Shown here: piece by piece, positions 9,489 to 18,191 of the stretch
Layout: every line of letters starts with the position of its first letter
How positions within the stretch are numbered: position 1 is the stretch's first letter
Assembly (NCBI RefSeq): GCF_002943565.1
Contig: NZ_PJCH01000003.1
Coordinates: 1-64,000 of the forward strand
From: Hyphococcus luteus
GTDB lineage: Bacteria; Pseudomonadota; Alphaproteobacteria; Caulobacterales; Parvularculaceae
DNA length: 64,000 nucleotides
Reading direction: 5' to 3'
Translations under genes and position numbers: made by a program
Notes under the pieces: generated by a model
The model's database searches: none
What the model saw: the letters and a program-made list of their open reading frames with translations, nothing else
What the model was told of the DNA's origin: nothing

Positions 9489-9810
9489 ACAGATCGAAGA
9501 GCTGAAAAAGATCGCCAAGATCCGCGTCGACAAGGAGCGCCACCAGCTTGCGGCCATGCGCGACGAGACGGCGCGGCTCGAAAATGAGCGTCAGGGGCTC
9601 CGCAAGCAAATGCGCGATCTTACCGAAGGCCGTGAAACGAGCGCCGAGGCGCTGATGAACGCTTATTCCTTTCTAGATACGCTATCAAGAAAAGAGAAAC
9701 AGCTCGAAGCCCGGCGTCAGGAGGCGACCGCGCGCACGCAGGCGCAAAGAGAAAAGATCAAAGCCGCCCTCGCCTCGAAAATCCGCGTCGACGGCATCGA
9801 CGAAACTTAG
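9469..9810 (+). CDS. FliJ-like coiled-coil protein
   Basis: A 113-residue, highly charged protein that is almost entirely predicted coiled coil (Lys, Glu, Arg, Gln rich heptads from about residue 7 to 105), with no membrane segment. It starts inside the end of flhB and closes the flagellar operon, the size and architecture expected of FliJ, the export chaperone escort and FliI stalk. Sequence identity to known FliJ cannot be judged by eye and coiled coils look alike, so the assignment rests on position, length and shape. It meets the convergent gene at 9807 tail to tail. Confidence 0.6.
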   Translation: MAKSKAKQIEELKKIAKIRVDKERHQLAAMRDETARLENERQGLRKQMRDLTEGRETSAEALMNAYSFLDTLSRKEKQLEARRQEATARTQAQREKIKAALASKIRVDGIDET

Positions 9811-10982
9811 TCTTCGACAAAAGCTTTCAGCGCTTCGATGTCCTTGTAACTCGTTTTGATATCCGTGCGGTTCGCCGCAAGGCGCATGTCCCGCAGGGTC
9901 TCGAGCGCGCGCATCAGGACTTGCAAGGGCGGGCCGCTCGCCGTCACCTGCGCCAGCTTGTCTCCGCCGAGCGCCGTTGAGGGTTCTTCAATAAAGGTCG
10001 TCACCAGCCGGTCATGATGCTGCGAGGCCGTTTGACCATGGAGGCGGCAGACCTCCAGAAAAGCCGCCGCGTTGCGCTTGAACCAAGGCTCATGGGACGA
10101 GCCCGGCGCGATATCGAGAAACTGCGCCAGGAGGCTGCGGCGGCGCATGCAATCGCGTAAGGACGCCTGGTCCTCCGGCGTCATGAACAGCATCTTGTCG
10201 ACCAGAAGCTGCGCATAATAAGGATCGTTCGCCTGACACAATCCTAAAAGAAGATCGATCTCGTTGATGCCGGAGAAATCGCCGGCATTGGCGCCGCGAT
10301 ATTCATGCCGTCCGACGCGATAAGGCTTGTAATAAGGCCGCACGGAATAAAAGAACCGGTCCGTATCGAGATAATCGTAAAGCATCTCGTTATATTTGAT
10401 GACGTCTTTGAGCGCATTCGCCGCGTCTTCAAGCAGCGTATGCGCCACCGGATGAGAAACACCCAAAGGAAGAATGCGCGTCAGGGCGTCCGCCGCCCGC
10501 ATGAAGGAAAAAATCGAGCGGGTGTTGTAATCGAGAAAGAGAAATTCGTCTTTCAGCGTGGTGAAGCTTTTCTGCAACCCGTCCTTCGCCGCATTGCGCG
10601 TCGCCAGATGCGCCGTCGCGAAACGCGGCGCCATGCCGATGGAGGCGGCGATGTGGAGCCCAAGCGCGGACGCCTCGGGAAAGGGCGACTTTTCTTCGCG
10701 CGCCGGATTGGTGAGTTCGTGCCGGCGCAGCGCGGCGAGATAAAGCCCGAGATCGCCGAGCAGGTCGAAGGCGTTGTCGAAGCCTTCGTCGGTGTTGCCT
10801 TCGGCCTGCAGCCGCACGACGAAATCGTGGCCTTCGTCGCGAATCTGGGCTTTGAGCTTGTCGCCAACGCCGTCGACATTCTCCCGGCGCTCCTGCGCGA
10901 AATAGAGGTTTTCAAGCTCCGTATTCATCTCAACGAAGCCTGACCGAATCCAGTTTTCGAAGTTTTCGGAATTAGCGCTCAT
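9807..10982 (-). CDS. PrnB/DUF1864-like protein (haem dioxygenase superfamily)
   Basis: A 391-residue soluble protein without signal peptide. The segments RPYYKPYRVGRHEYRGANAG, DFSGINEIDLLLGLCQAND and PYYAQLLVDKMLFMTPEDQA resemble the DUF1864 family. That family includes PrnB, which rearranges 7-chlorotryptophan in pyrrolnitrin synthesis and shares a fold with tryptophan and indoleamine 2,3-dioxygenases. No other prn gene is nearby, so the substrate here is unknown. The gene runs opposite to the flagellar operon, overlaps its last gene by four bases, and stands alone. The family call comes from memory of conserved segments, not a search. Confidence 0.6.
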   Translation of the reverse strand: MSANSENFENWIRSGFVEMNTELENLYFAQERRENVDGVGDKLKAQIRDEGHDFVVRLQAEGNTDEGFDNAFDLLGDLGLYLAALRRHELTNPAREEKSPFPEASALGLHIAASIGMAPRFATAHLATRNAAKDGLQKSFTTLKDEFLFLDYNTRSIFSFMRAADALTRILPLGVSHPVAHTLLEDAANALKDVIKYNEMLYDYLDTDRFFYSVRPYYKPYRVGRHEYRGANAGDFSGINEIDLLLGLCQANDPYYAQLLVDKMLFMTPEDQASLRDCMRRRSLLAQFLDIAPGSSHEPWFKRNAAAFLEVCRLHGQTASQHHDRLVTTFIEEPSTALGGDKLAQVTASGPPLQVLMRALETLRDMRLAANRTDIKTSYKDIEALKAFVED

Positions 10983-11161
10983 CTCTGCCCTTCAGGTGGA
11001 AAGCGGATTTCGCCGTCAAACAGCTTGAGTACAAAAATGCGCGGCCCCCGTGAACCCGGGATATGGCTTCGCCAGCCAGTTTTATACCGCAGTGCAGCGA
11101 ATTTTTACGCCTGCCACTCCTCTTCTTTTCGGCTTTCTAAAAGGGACAGGCCGTCATGAAT

Positions 11162-11175
11162 TTGATAAGAATCAA
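11162..11175 (+). promoter_or_regulatory. Perfect FNR/FixK-type box before the DUF2189 gene
   Basis: TTGATAAGAATCAA matches the anaerobox consensus TTGAT-N4-ATCAA at all ten defined positions. Its centre is about 40 bases before the ATG at 11209 and 55 before the in-frame ATG at 11224. An FNR-type regulator is encoded at 20230-20934, so activation under low oxygen is the natural reading. Confidence 0.75.
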
Positions 11176-11208
11176 GATCCAGAATCCGAAAAATGATGGG
11201 CTTTAGGG

Positions 11209-11988
11209 ATGAGAAGCACTGCGATGAATGCGGAAAATAGCGGTTTTGCGGTTAACCGGGTGGCGGTCGATGCGCCCTGGCGCTGGCTCGGCGCGGGCTG
11301 GCGCGACATGTGGGCGGCGCCGGTGCAATCGCTTGGCTACGGCATCTGCGTCGTCGGCGGCGGTCTGATCATCGTGACGGCGCTCTGGCGGCTGAACCTG
11401 TCCTCACTCATTCCGGTCGCGCTCGGCGTTTTTGCGATCATCGGCCCACTGCTGGCGCTCTGTCTTTACGAATTGAGCCGCCGGCTCGAAGCCGGAGAAC
11501 CCCCGGCGCTCTTGCCGATCAAATTCGCGGGGCCCCGCTCGCCGATTCAGGTCGCCTATATCGGTTTCTTTCTGCTTTTCGCCGCGCTGGTCTGGCTGCG
11601 CGTCGCGATCATGCTCTATGCGCTGTTTTCGTCGGCGAATTACGTTCCGATGTCGGAGTTTGCGCGCTTCGTCGTTTCCACCCCGGCCGGCATTTTCATG
11701 CTGGCCATCGGCACAGCTGTCGGCGGCGCCATTGCGTTTGCGATTTATACCTTCACCGTGATTTCGATCCCTATGCTGATGCATGAGCGCACGGATGCGT
11801 TTACCGCGATTGCATCATGCATCAACGCCATTCGCACCTCGCCGGGCGCTATGCTGCTCTGGGCCTGGCTGATTGCGGTTTTAACGGCGGCGGGCGTGGC
11901 CACGTTCTTTCTCGGGCTCGCTCTTGTCTTCCCGCTTCTCGGCCACGCCACCTGGCACGCTTATCGGGATTTAAGACCTAAGGTTTAG
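11209..11988 (+). CDS. DUF2189 family membrane protein
   Basis: A 259-residue integral membrane protein with about six hydrophobic segments (roughly residues 41-60, 66-88, 114-142, 155-187, 214-245). The N-terminal PWRWLGAGWRDMWAAPVQSLGYG and following LYELSRRLEAGE resemble the DUF2189 family, whose function is unknown. A perfect FNR-type box lies just upstream, and the cbb3 assembly gene ccoS overlaps its 3' end by 11 bases on the other strand, so a role in low-oxygen growth is likely by association. The ATG at 11224 (MNAENSGF) is an alternative start. Confidence 0.72.
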   Translation: MRSTAMNAENSGFAVNRVAVDAPWRWLGAGWRDMWAAPVQSLGYGICVVGGGLIIVTALWRLNLSSLIPVALGVFAIIGPLLALCLYELSRRLEAGEPPALLPIKFAGPRSPIQVAYIGFFLLFAALVWLRVAIMLYALFSSANYVPMSEFARFVVSTPAGIFMLAIGTAVGGAIAFAIYTFTVISIPMLMHERTDAFTAIASCINAIRTSPGAMLLWAWLIAVLTAAGVATFFLGLALVFPLLGHATWHAYRDLRPKV

Positions 11989-12151
11989 GCTCTTCGTCCC
12001 CGTCCTCTTCGAGATCGTCATCGAGCAGGATGCGCGCTGCGGCGCCGTCCGGGTCTTCGAACTGGCCCGATTTCAGCGCCCATAAAAACGCGCCGAGCCC
12101 GAGCCCGCCCAAAAGAAGCGCAATCGGCAGGAGGAAGAGGATCGCCGTCAT
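11978..12151 (-). CDS. ccoS: cbb3 oxidase maturation protein CcoS
   Basis: A 57-residue protein read directly from the sequence. It starts MTAILFLLPIALLLGGLGLG, has a single membrane helix (about residues 4-25), then WALKSGQFEDPDGAA and an acidic tail with several Asp/Glu. This is the standard CcoS pattern. CcoS is needed for cofactor insertion into the cbb3-type oxidase. Its ATG overlaps the ccoI stop codon as ATGA, so the two are translationally coupled, and its end overlaps the convergent DUF2189 gene. Confidence 0.93.
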   Translation of the reverse strand: MTAILFLLPIALLLGGLGLGAFLWALKSGQFEDPDGAAARILLDDDLEEDGDEEPKP

Positions 12152-14382
12152 GATTTGCGGCGCTTGCCCATGGAAAGGCGCAGGGCGTTCAAGGTCACGA
12201 TGATCGAAGAGCCCGACATGGCGATGGCGGCGATGAGCGGCGTCACATGCCCCAGCGCCGCCAGCGGCACCGCGCAGGCGTTATAGAGGGCGGCGAAACC
12301 GAAATTTTCGAGCATGCGCCGGCGCGCCGCGCGGGCAACCACAACAGTTTCAGCAATCGGCGCGAGATTGTCTCCCTGATAGACGTAGTCGGCTGCGGCC
12401 TGACTGGCGTCCGCCGCCGAGCCCGGCGAGAACGACGCATGAGCGCAGGCGAGCGAGGGCGCATCGTTAAGCCCGTCGCCGACCATGGCGACTTTGACGC
12501 CCTTTGCTTTCAGTTCCTCAAGCCGTTCAATCTTTTGCTGGGGCTGAAGTTCCGCGCGCCACGCCTTCACGCCGAGACGTTCGGCAATGGACGCCGCCGC
12601 GGCCTGCCGGTCGCCGGAAAGCATTTCCACTTCAAGGCCGAGCTTTTCGAGATCGGCGATGCTCTCGCACGCATCCTCGCGCAGGCGATCTTCGAAACGG
12701 AAGCGCACCGGCGGCGCGTCGCCAAGGCGAAACCAGCTTTCCTGAGCGTCGTCATCCGCGGCGCTTTCTGCGCCGACCCATGCGGCCCGGCCAAGGCGCG
12801 CGCGTTCGCCGTCAATCGTTCCTTCGATCCCGGCGCCGGCGGTTTCCACCGCATCCGGCGCCGGTTTGCCAGGCCCCGCTTCGGCGACGATGGCGCGCGC
12901 CAGGGGATGACGGCTTACCCGCGCCAGCGACGCGGCGGCCCTCAAGGTTTCATCGGAAATCTCCTCGCGGTTAGCGAGGCGCGGCTTGCCATAGGTGAGC
13001 GTGCCGGTCTTGTCGAAGACGACGGCGTCGATTTCCGCCAGCCGCTCGAGAGCGTCGCCGGATTTGACGAGCACGCCGGAACGGAAAAGACGGCCCGTCG
13101 CCACCACCTGCACCGCCGGCGCGGCGAGGCCAAGCGCGCAAGGACAAGTGATGATGAGAACAGCGACGGCGTTCATTACGGAAACGCGCAGCCCCGCCTC
13201 GCCGATGAACATCCAGCCGAGAAAGGTCGCGAGCGCCAGCGTATGCACAACAGGCACGTAAAGCGACGCCGCTTTGTCGGCGAGCTTGATGTAGCGGCTT
13301 TTCGACTGCTCGCCCGCTTCGATGAGACGCGTTAAGTCGGCGACCAGCGAGGCGTCGGCGCTTTTCGTCGCGCGCACCGTAAGCTTTGAGGTCAGGTTCA
13401 GAACGCCGGAATAGAGAGACGTTCCTTCCTGCGCATGAACCGGCGCGCTTTCGCCGGAAACGAGCGACATGTCGAGATTGGAATCCCCTTCCTCGATGAC
13501 GCAATCGACCGGCGCGCGGTCGCCGGGCGCCAGCAAGAGCCGATCGCCGGGAACAATGTCGCGCGCCGCGACCGATGTCAGTGTGCCATCTTCGTTCAGC
13601 CTGCTCGATGTCGCGGCCTGGAGCGCCAGCAGATCGCGCGCCGCCGCGCGGGCTCTCAGACGCAGGCGATGATCGAGATAACGTCCGATCAACAGGAAGA
13701 AGAGCAGCATCACAGCCGCGTCGAAATAGGTGTGCGGCCCGCCCTTGAAGAATTCGAAAATGCTCAAGGACAGCGCCAGCAGCACCGCCAGCGAAATCGG
13801 CACATCCATATTGGCGTGGCCGGATTTCAGCGCCCGCAAAGCGGAGGAAAAGAAAGGCCGTCCCGCATAAAGCGCCGCGGGCACGGCGATCATCGCCGAG
13901 ACCCAGTGCATGAGCTCGCGCGTTGCGGGGCCCATCTCCCCGCCCCCGGCCCAGACCGAGATGGAAAGCAGCATGACATTGGCCGTGGCGAAACCGGCGA
14001 CCGCGAGCGAGCGCAAGAGCTTCCGGCCTTCGCGGTCGCTCTCCTGTTCGACTTTTTCGGGATCGAAAGGCGCGGCGCGATAGCCGATGGCGTCGAGGCG
14101 TTCGGCGATTTCTCTCGGCGCAAAGGCGCCGTCCTTCCAGACCAGCGACAGCCGACCCGTCGACAGATTGAGCCGCGCGGACTGCATTTCCGGCAGGGCG
14201 TTCATAGCGCTTTCGATTTTGCGGATGCAGCCGGCGCATTTGGCGCCGAAAACCGCGAGGTCGAGCCGCGCAAGCCCGTTCGAACGGCGGACAAAGGGCG
14301 CAGGATCGATGGAGACGCCGTCCGCGGGCGGCTCCAGCCCGCTCGGGCATCCGATCTCCGTCTCTGCCGTCGCCGTTGTCAT
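12148..14382 (-). CDS. ccoI: Copper-translocating P-type ATPase CcoI/FixI
   Basis: A 744-residue P1B-type ATPase supplying copper for cbb3 oxidase assembly. It has an N-terminal metal-binding CAGC at residues 49-52, about eight membrane helices, the intramembrane CPCALGLA motif, the phosphorylation site DKTGTLT, and the hinge GDGLNDAPSLA. Its place between ccoH and ccoS identifies it as the oxidase-assembly ATPase rather than a general copper exporter. It overlaps ccoH by four bases. Confidence 0.96.
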   Translation of the reverse strand: MTTATAETEIGCPSGLEPPADGVSIDPAPFVRRSNGLARLDLAVFGAKCAGCIRKIESAMNALPEMQSARLNLSTGRLSLVWKDGAFAPREIAERLDAIGYRAAPFDPEKVEQESDREGRKLLRSLAVAGFATANVMLLSISVWAGGGEMGPATRELMHWVSAMIAVPAALYAGRPFFSSALRALKSGHANMDVPISLAVLLALSLSIFEFFKGGPHTYFDAAVMLLFFLLIGRYLDHRLRLRARAAARDLLALQAATSSRLNEDGTLTSVAARDIVPGDRLLLAPGDRAPVDCVIEEGDSNLDMSLVSGESAPVHAQEGTSLYSGVLNLTSKLTVRATKSADASLVADLTRLIEAGEQSKSRYIKLADKAASLYVPVVHTLALATFLGWMFIGEAGLRVSVMNAVAVLIITCPCALGLAAPAVQVVATGRLFRSGVLVKSGDALERLAEIDAVVFDKTGTLTYGKPRLANREEISDETLRAAASLARVSRHPLARAIVAEAGPGKPAPDAVETAGAGIEGTIDGERARLGRAAWVGAESAADDDAQESWFRLGDAPPVRFRFEDRLREDACESIADLEKLGLEVEMLSGDRQAAAASIAERLGVKAWRAELQPQQKIERLEELKAKGVKVAMVGDGLNDAPSLACAHASFSPGSAADASQAAADYVYQGDNLAPIAETVVVARAARRRMLENFGFAALYNACAVPLAALGHVTPLIAAIAMSGSSIIVTLNALRLSMGKRRKS

Positions 14383-14864
14383 TTGATAGTCAGTCTTTTC
14401 TCCAGAAAAAAACGCTCGCCCGTTTGCCCTTTGGCCGTCGCCTCAAGCCGCCAGACGCCTGCCGCAACGCCGTCAACCTCGGCCAGATAGCGCCCGCTTC
14501 CCGTCGGCTCGAAGTCTACGGCGCGGTCATGATCTGCGTCCACCGGGCGGGCGAGCAGACCATCGACCGCCAGCGTGGAAATGGGCGCGCCGGATGCGGA
14601 TTTGAAAGTCAGCTCAATCGCCGCCTTTTCGCCTTCAAGCTCAAGCGCCGTCAGCTCCGCCGTCCAGCCGAGCGCCTCCTGTTCGGCGCGCGCCTCGAGC
14701 GTATCGTTATAGGCGAGGCCCTGGACGTAAGATTTTTTCTCCTGTTCGCCGGGGAAGCTTTCCAAGGCGAGCGTGATGAAAATCCCGTTTGCAATAAAGA
14801 CGGCCAGAAAAAAGCCGATGAGCGAAAACAAAACGAACCGTCCCGTGACCCGGAATCCGCTCAT
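14379..14864 (-). CDS. ccoH: cbb3 assembly protein CcoH/FixH
   Basis: A 161-residue protein with one N-terminal membrane helix (about residues 10-32: RFVLFSLIGFFLAVFIAN) and a periplasmic beta-rich domain, the FixH/CcoH architecture. Family members bind CcoN during oxidase assembly. It overlaps ccoI by four bases and its ATG overlaps the last base of the ccoG stop codon, so ccoG-ccoH-ccoI-ccoS are one coupled unit. Confidence 0.93.
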   Translation of the reverse strand: MSGFRVTGRFVLFSLIGFFLAVFIANGIFITLALESFPGEQEKKSYVQGLAYNDTLEARAEQEALGWTAELTALELEGEKAAIELTFKSASGAPISTLAVDGLLARPVDADHDRAVDFEPTGSGRYLAEVDGVAAGVWRLEATAKGQTGERFFLEKRLTIK

Positions 14865-16354
14865 CAGCGCGCCCCCGTCATGAAGCCCGTGGGATTTTTC
14901 GCCGTCTCGCCGCCTTCGACATCTTCGACGGTGATCATCAGTTGTTCTTCAGCGCCCATCAGCTCGGACGGCGACAGGGTCACGAAGAGCCGCACCGACC
15001 GCACGGCGTCGCCCTCAGCCGTGACCGTCACCGAATTGCCGGCGGCCTCCTCGCCCACCGCCGAAACTTCCAGCCCTTCGGGCCCGTCCACCGTGATGCG
15101 GAAATCGCGCGCCAGCGTGTTCTTGTTGACGAGCTTCACCGTATAGGCGTTGCGCACGGACCCGTCGGACAGCATCACATAAGGCGGCGTGCGGTCGCGC
15201 AAGACGTTCACTTCCAGGGTCGCGCGGCTCGACAGACCGAAGGCGATCATGCCCCCGACCACCACGATCAAGGCGGCGTAAAGGATGGTGCGCGCCCGGA
15301 CGAGCGAAATGCTCGGCTTCTTGCCGGCGACGCGGCGTTCGATGTTCTTGTCCGTGTCGTAGCCGATGAGACCGGTGGGACGGCCCACCTTTTTCATGAT
15401 GTCGTCGCAGGCGTCGATGCAAAGCGCGCAGTTGATGCATTCAAGCTGCGCCCCTTCGCGTATGTCGATGCCCATGGGGCAGGCGGCGACGCAGGCCTTG
15501 CAGTCGATGCAATCGCCCCGCCCTTCCCAGCTTTCGTTTTTCTTATGGGCGCCGCGCGGCTCGCCGCGGTCGTATTTATAGGTGACCTCAAGCGTTTCAT
15601 TATCGGTGAGCGCCGCCTGGATGCGCGGCCAGGGGCACATGTAAGTGCAGACCTGCTCGCGCATGGAGCCGGCGAGCATATAGGTCGTGAACGTCAGAAC
15701 GCCGATAAAGAGGTAAGCCGAGGGCGGCGCCTCGCCGCGGAAGATCTCCGGCAGGACTGTCGGCGCATCATGGAAATAGAATATCCAGGCGCCGCCGGTG
15801 AGCGCGGCGATAACCAGCCAGAGCGCGTGCTTCGAAACCTTCTTCCCAATCTTTTCAGCGCTCCACGGCGCCTTATCGAGCCGCATCCGCTTATTGCGGT
15901 CGCCTTCGATCATGCGCTCCACAGCGATATAAAGATCCGTCCACACGGTTTGTGGACAGGCGTAACCGCACCAGATCCGGCCGAAAAGCGCCGTTGCGAG
16001 AAACAGCCCCAGCGCCGCCAGAATGAGAAGGCCGGTCAGAAAGTAAAGCTCGTCCGGCCAGATCTCGATAAAGAAGAAGTAGAAGCGACGCCCGGCGAAA
16101 TCGACCAGCACCGCCTGATCCGGCTCGCCCGGCCCGCGCGGCCAGCGCACCCACGGCAGGAGATAATAAACGCCGAGCGTGGCGCAAAGAACGAACCACT
16201 TCAGCGCCCGGAACTTGCCGTGGACAAGCTTCGGGTAAATCGGCTCGCGCTTTTTATAAAGCGTGCGCCCGGCCGCACTGTTAACGGCGGCGACATCGTG
16301 CTGCTCTACGCCGCTCGCCGCTTTTGCCGGTTTTTCTATCGTCGTCGTCGACAC
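14864..16354 (-). CDS. ccoG: cbb3 accessory ferredoxin-type protein CcoG/FixG
   Basis: A 496-residue membrane iron-sulfur protein involved in copper delivery to cbb3 oxidase. About five membrane helices surround a NapH-like core (RIWCGYACPQTVWTD), followed by two 4Fe-4S motifs (CIDCKACVAACPMGID and CINCALCIDACD). A C-terminal periplasmic immunoglobulin-like domain follows the last helix. It heads the ccoGHIS unit, 68 bases downstream of ccoP, so the whole region may be read from the ccoN promoter. Confidence 0.95.
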   Translation of the reverse strand: MSTTTIEKPAKAASGVEQHDVAAVNSAAGRTLYKKREPIYPKLVHGKFRALKWFVLCATLGVYYLLPWVRWPRGPGEPDQAVLVDFAGRRFYFFFIEIWPDELYFLTGLLILAALGLFLATALFGRIWCGYACPQTVWTDLYIAVERMIEGDRNKRMRLDKAPWSAEKIGKKVSKHALWLVIAALTGGAWIFYFHDAPTVLPEIFRGEAPPSAYLFIGVLTFTTYMLAGSMREQVCTYMCPWPRIQAALTDNETLEVTYKYDRGEPRGAHKKNESWEGRGDCIDCKACVAACPMGIDIREGAQLECINCALCIDACDDIMKKVGRPTGLIGYDTDKNIERRVAGKKPSISLVRARTILYAALIVVVGGMIAFGLSSRATLEVNVLRDRTPPYVMLSDGSVRNAYTVKLVNKNTLARDFRITVDGPEGLEVSAVGEEAAGNSVTVTAEGDAVRSVRLFVTLSPSELMGAEEQLMITVEDVEGGETAKNPTGFMTGAR

Positions 16355-16422
16355 TGCTTACGCCTTTCGCCGGCGCCGGAGCCAGACTCTCGCTTAGACC
16401 TTCCGGAACCAGCGGGCGGCGA

Positions 16423-17292
16423 TTATTCGCCGCCCCCGAGGGAGTGAACATAGACCGCCAATGCCGCAATCTGCTCTTCCGACAAACGGTCCGACCATGC
16501 GGGCATGACCCCGCCGCGGCCCTGATAAAGCGTTTCCTGTAGGGTTATTTTATCGCCGCCATAGAGCCATATATGGTCGGTGAGGTTCGGGGCGCCCTGC
16601 GCCGGATCGCCGCGCCCTTCCGGGCCATGGCAGGTCGCGCAAGTCTGCGCAAAGGTCTGCGCGCCGCGCGCCGCCGCCGCCTCGTCCGCCTCACGGCCGG
16701 AGAGCGACGTCACATATTCGACGAGATCGCTGATCTGCGAGGACGACAAAATCCCGTCCCGGCCAAAAGCCTGCATCGTATTGAGCCGCGCGTCGGGATG
16801 GCCCGAGCGGATGCCGTAACGGATGGTCTGTTGGATATCCTCCAAAGACCCGCCCCAGAGCCAGGCGTCGTCGACAAGCGCCGGATAGCCTTTAAACCCC
16901 TGTCCGCCCGCGCCGTGACAGGTGGCGCAGTTGTCGCCGAAAATCGATTCCCCTGCTTTCAGCGTGTATTGCAGCAACTCGGGATCGTTCTCGATCTCGC
17001 CGAGATTGTCGACGGCGAGAAGACGGCTCATCTGATCGCTGCGCGCGGCGGCAAGCTCGGCCATGGACGCCTCGACATTCGCGCGCTCGGTGTGATTGCG
17101 CACACCCTTCAGATAGCCGTTAATGCCCGGCCAGGACGGCATGAACACCCAGTAGATCACCGACCAGATGATGGAGATGTAGAACACAATCACCCACCAG
17201 CGCGGCAACGGGTTGTTCAGTTCCTTGATGCCGTCCCATTCATGACCGGTGGTTTCAACGCCGGTCGGCTGGTCAATCTCTTTTTCCGCCAT
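16423..17292 (-). CDS. ccoP: cbb3 oxidase dihaem subunit III CcoP
   Basis: The dihaem cytochrome c subunit that passes electrons towards CcoO and CcoN. After a cytoplasmic start (EWDGIKELNNPLPRWW) comes one membrane helix, then two cytochrome c domains with CATCHGAGGQG and CATCHGPEGRG haem motifs, each with a downstream Met ligand region. I chose ATG 17292 (289 residues), with AGGA about ten bases upstream, over the ATG at 17307. Either start lies inside the ccoQ coding end, so the genes overlap. The stop at 16423 is part of a GC-rich hairpin. Confidence 0.95.
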   Translation of the reverse strand: MAEKEIDQPTGVETTGHEWDGIKELNNPLPRWWVIVFYISIIWSVIYWVFMPSWPGINGYLKGVRNHTERANVEASMAELAAARSDQMSRLLAVDNLGEIENDPELLQYTLKAGESIFGDNCATCHGAGGQGFKGYPALVDDAWLWGGSLEDIQQTIRYGIRSGHPDARLNTMQAFGRDGILSSSQISDLVEYVTSLSGREADEAAAARGAQTFAQTCATCHGPEGRGDPAQGAPNLTDHIWLYGGDKITLQETLYQGRGGVMPAWSDRLSEEQIAALAVYVHSLGGGE

Positions 17293-17446
17293 TTCCGTCT
17301 TCCTCATCCTCGAGCGGGATGCGTTTGGCTTCGTCGAACTTCTTTTTGTTGCGCGGGTTGAGCGCGTAGATCAGCACCAGCACAAAAGCGAGCACGAAGA
17401 GCAAAAGCCCCCAAGTCTGCGCGAATTTTGCGAGCGTTTCGTACAT
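17273..17446 (-). CDS. ccoQ: cbb3 oxidase small subunit CcoQ/FixQ
   Basis: A 57-residue protein read directly from the sequence: MYETLAKFAQTWGLLLFVLA, one membrane helix up to about residue 29, then ALNPRNKKKFDEAKRIPLED and an acidic end. This is the typical CcoQ pattern. It lies between ccoO (five bases upstream) and ccoP (overlapping by 20 bases), the standard ccoNOQP order. CcoQ stabilises the oxidase, particularly CcoP association. Confidence 0.95.
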   Translation of the reverse strand: MYETLAKFAQTWGLLLFVLAFVLVLIYALNPRNKKKFDEAKRIPLEDEEDGNGGKRD

Positions 17447-17451
17447 CGTCT

Positions 17452-18180
17452 CTATCTGTAATTCTCTTCGGGCTCATAGGTCTCGAAATCGACCATGGTG
17501 CCGAGCACTTGAAGATAGGCGATGAGCGCGTCCATCTCGGTGACATGGCGCGGGTCGCCGTCGAAATCGCGCACGACCGCATTCGGATACCGCGCGACGA
17601 AGCCGTCATAATCATCCGCGAAGGGATCGGTCTGCGTGCTAAAATCGCTCGCCGCGTTTTCGATCATCTCATCGGTATAGGGAACGCCCACCGCGCGGTT
17701 GGCCTTGAGCCAGCCTTCCGCGTCTTCCGCCTCCATCACCTTGCCTTCGAGGAAGGCGTAAGGCGGCATGATCGATTCCGGCACGACGCTGCGCGGATCG
17801 ATCAGATGCTGCTTGTGCCAGGCGTCGGAATATTTGCCGCCCACCCGCGCAAGATCGGGGCCGGACCGTTTGGAGCCCCACTGGAACGGGTGATCGTACA
17901 TGCTTTCGGCGGCGAGGGAGTAATGGCCGTAACGCTCCACCTCGTCTCGCAGCGGCCGCACCATCTGGCTATGGCAGACATAACAGCCTTCACGCACATA
18001 GATGTTGCGCCCGGCGAGTTCGAGCGGCGTGTAGGGCCTGACGCCCTTCACCTTCTCGATCGTCGATTCGAGATAGAATAGCGGCGCGATCTCCACGATG
18101 CCGCCAATGGCGACGACGATGAGAATGGCGACGGTGAGAACGAGGCCGCGCTTTTCAAGAAATTCGTGACGGTCAAGCAT
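17452..18180 (-). CDS. ccoO: cbb3 oxidase monohaem subunit II CcoO
   Basis: A 242-residue membrane-anchored cytochrome c. It has an N-terminal helix (about residues 12-35), the haem-binding [11 protein letters not shown] motif near residue 62, and a later Met ligand region. The start ATG is eleven bases after the ccoN stop. It receives electrons from CcoP and passes them to the CcoN haem-copper centre. Confidence 0.96.
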   Translation of the reverse strand: MLDRHEFLEKRGLVLTVAILIVVAIGGIVEIAPLFYLESTIEKVKGVRPYTPLELAGRNIYVREGCYVCHSQMVRPLRDEVERYGHYSLAAESMYDHPFQWGSKRSGPDLARVGGKYSDAWHKQHLIDPRSVVPESIMPPYAFLEGKVMEAEDAEGWLKANRAVGVPYTDEMIENAASDFSTQTDPFADDYDGFVARYPNAVVRDFDGDPRHVTEMDALIAYLQVLGTMVDFETYEPEENYR

Positions 18181-18191
18181 CGTTTCTCTTC

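Noticed and set aside
12971-14350. 459-residue frame overlapping ccoI
   Set aside because: It is a different reading frame of ccoI, Arg- and Ala-rich, without any domain pattern.
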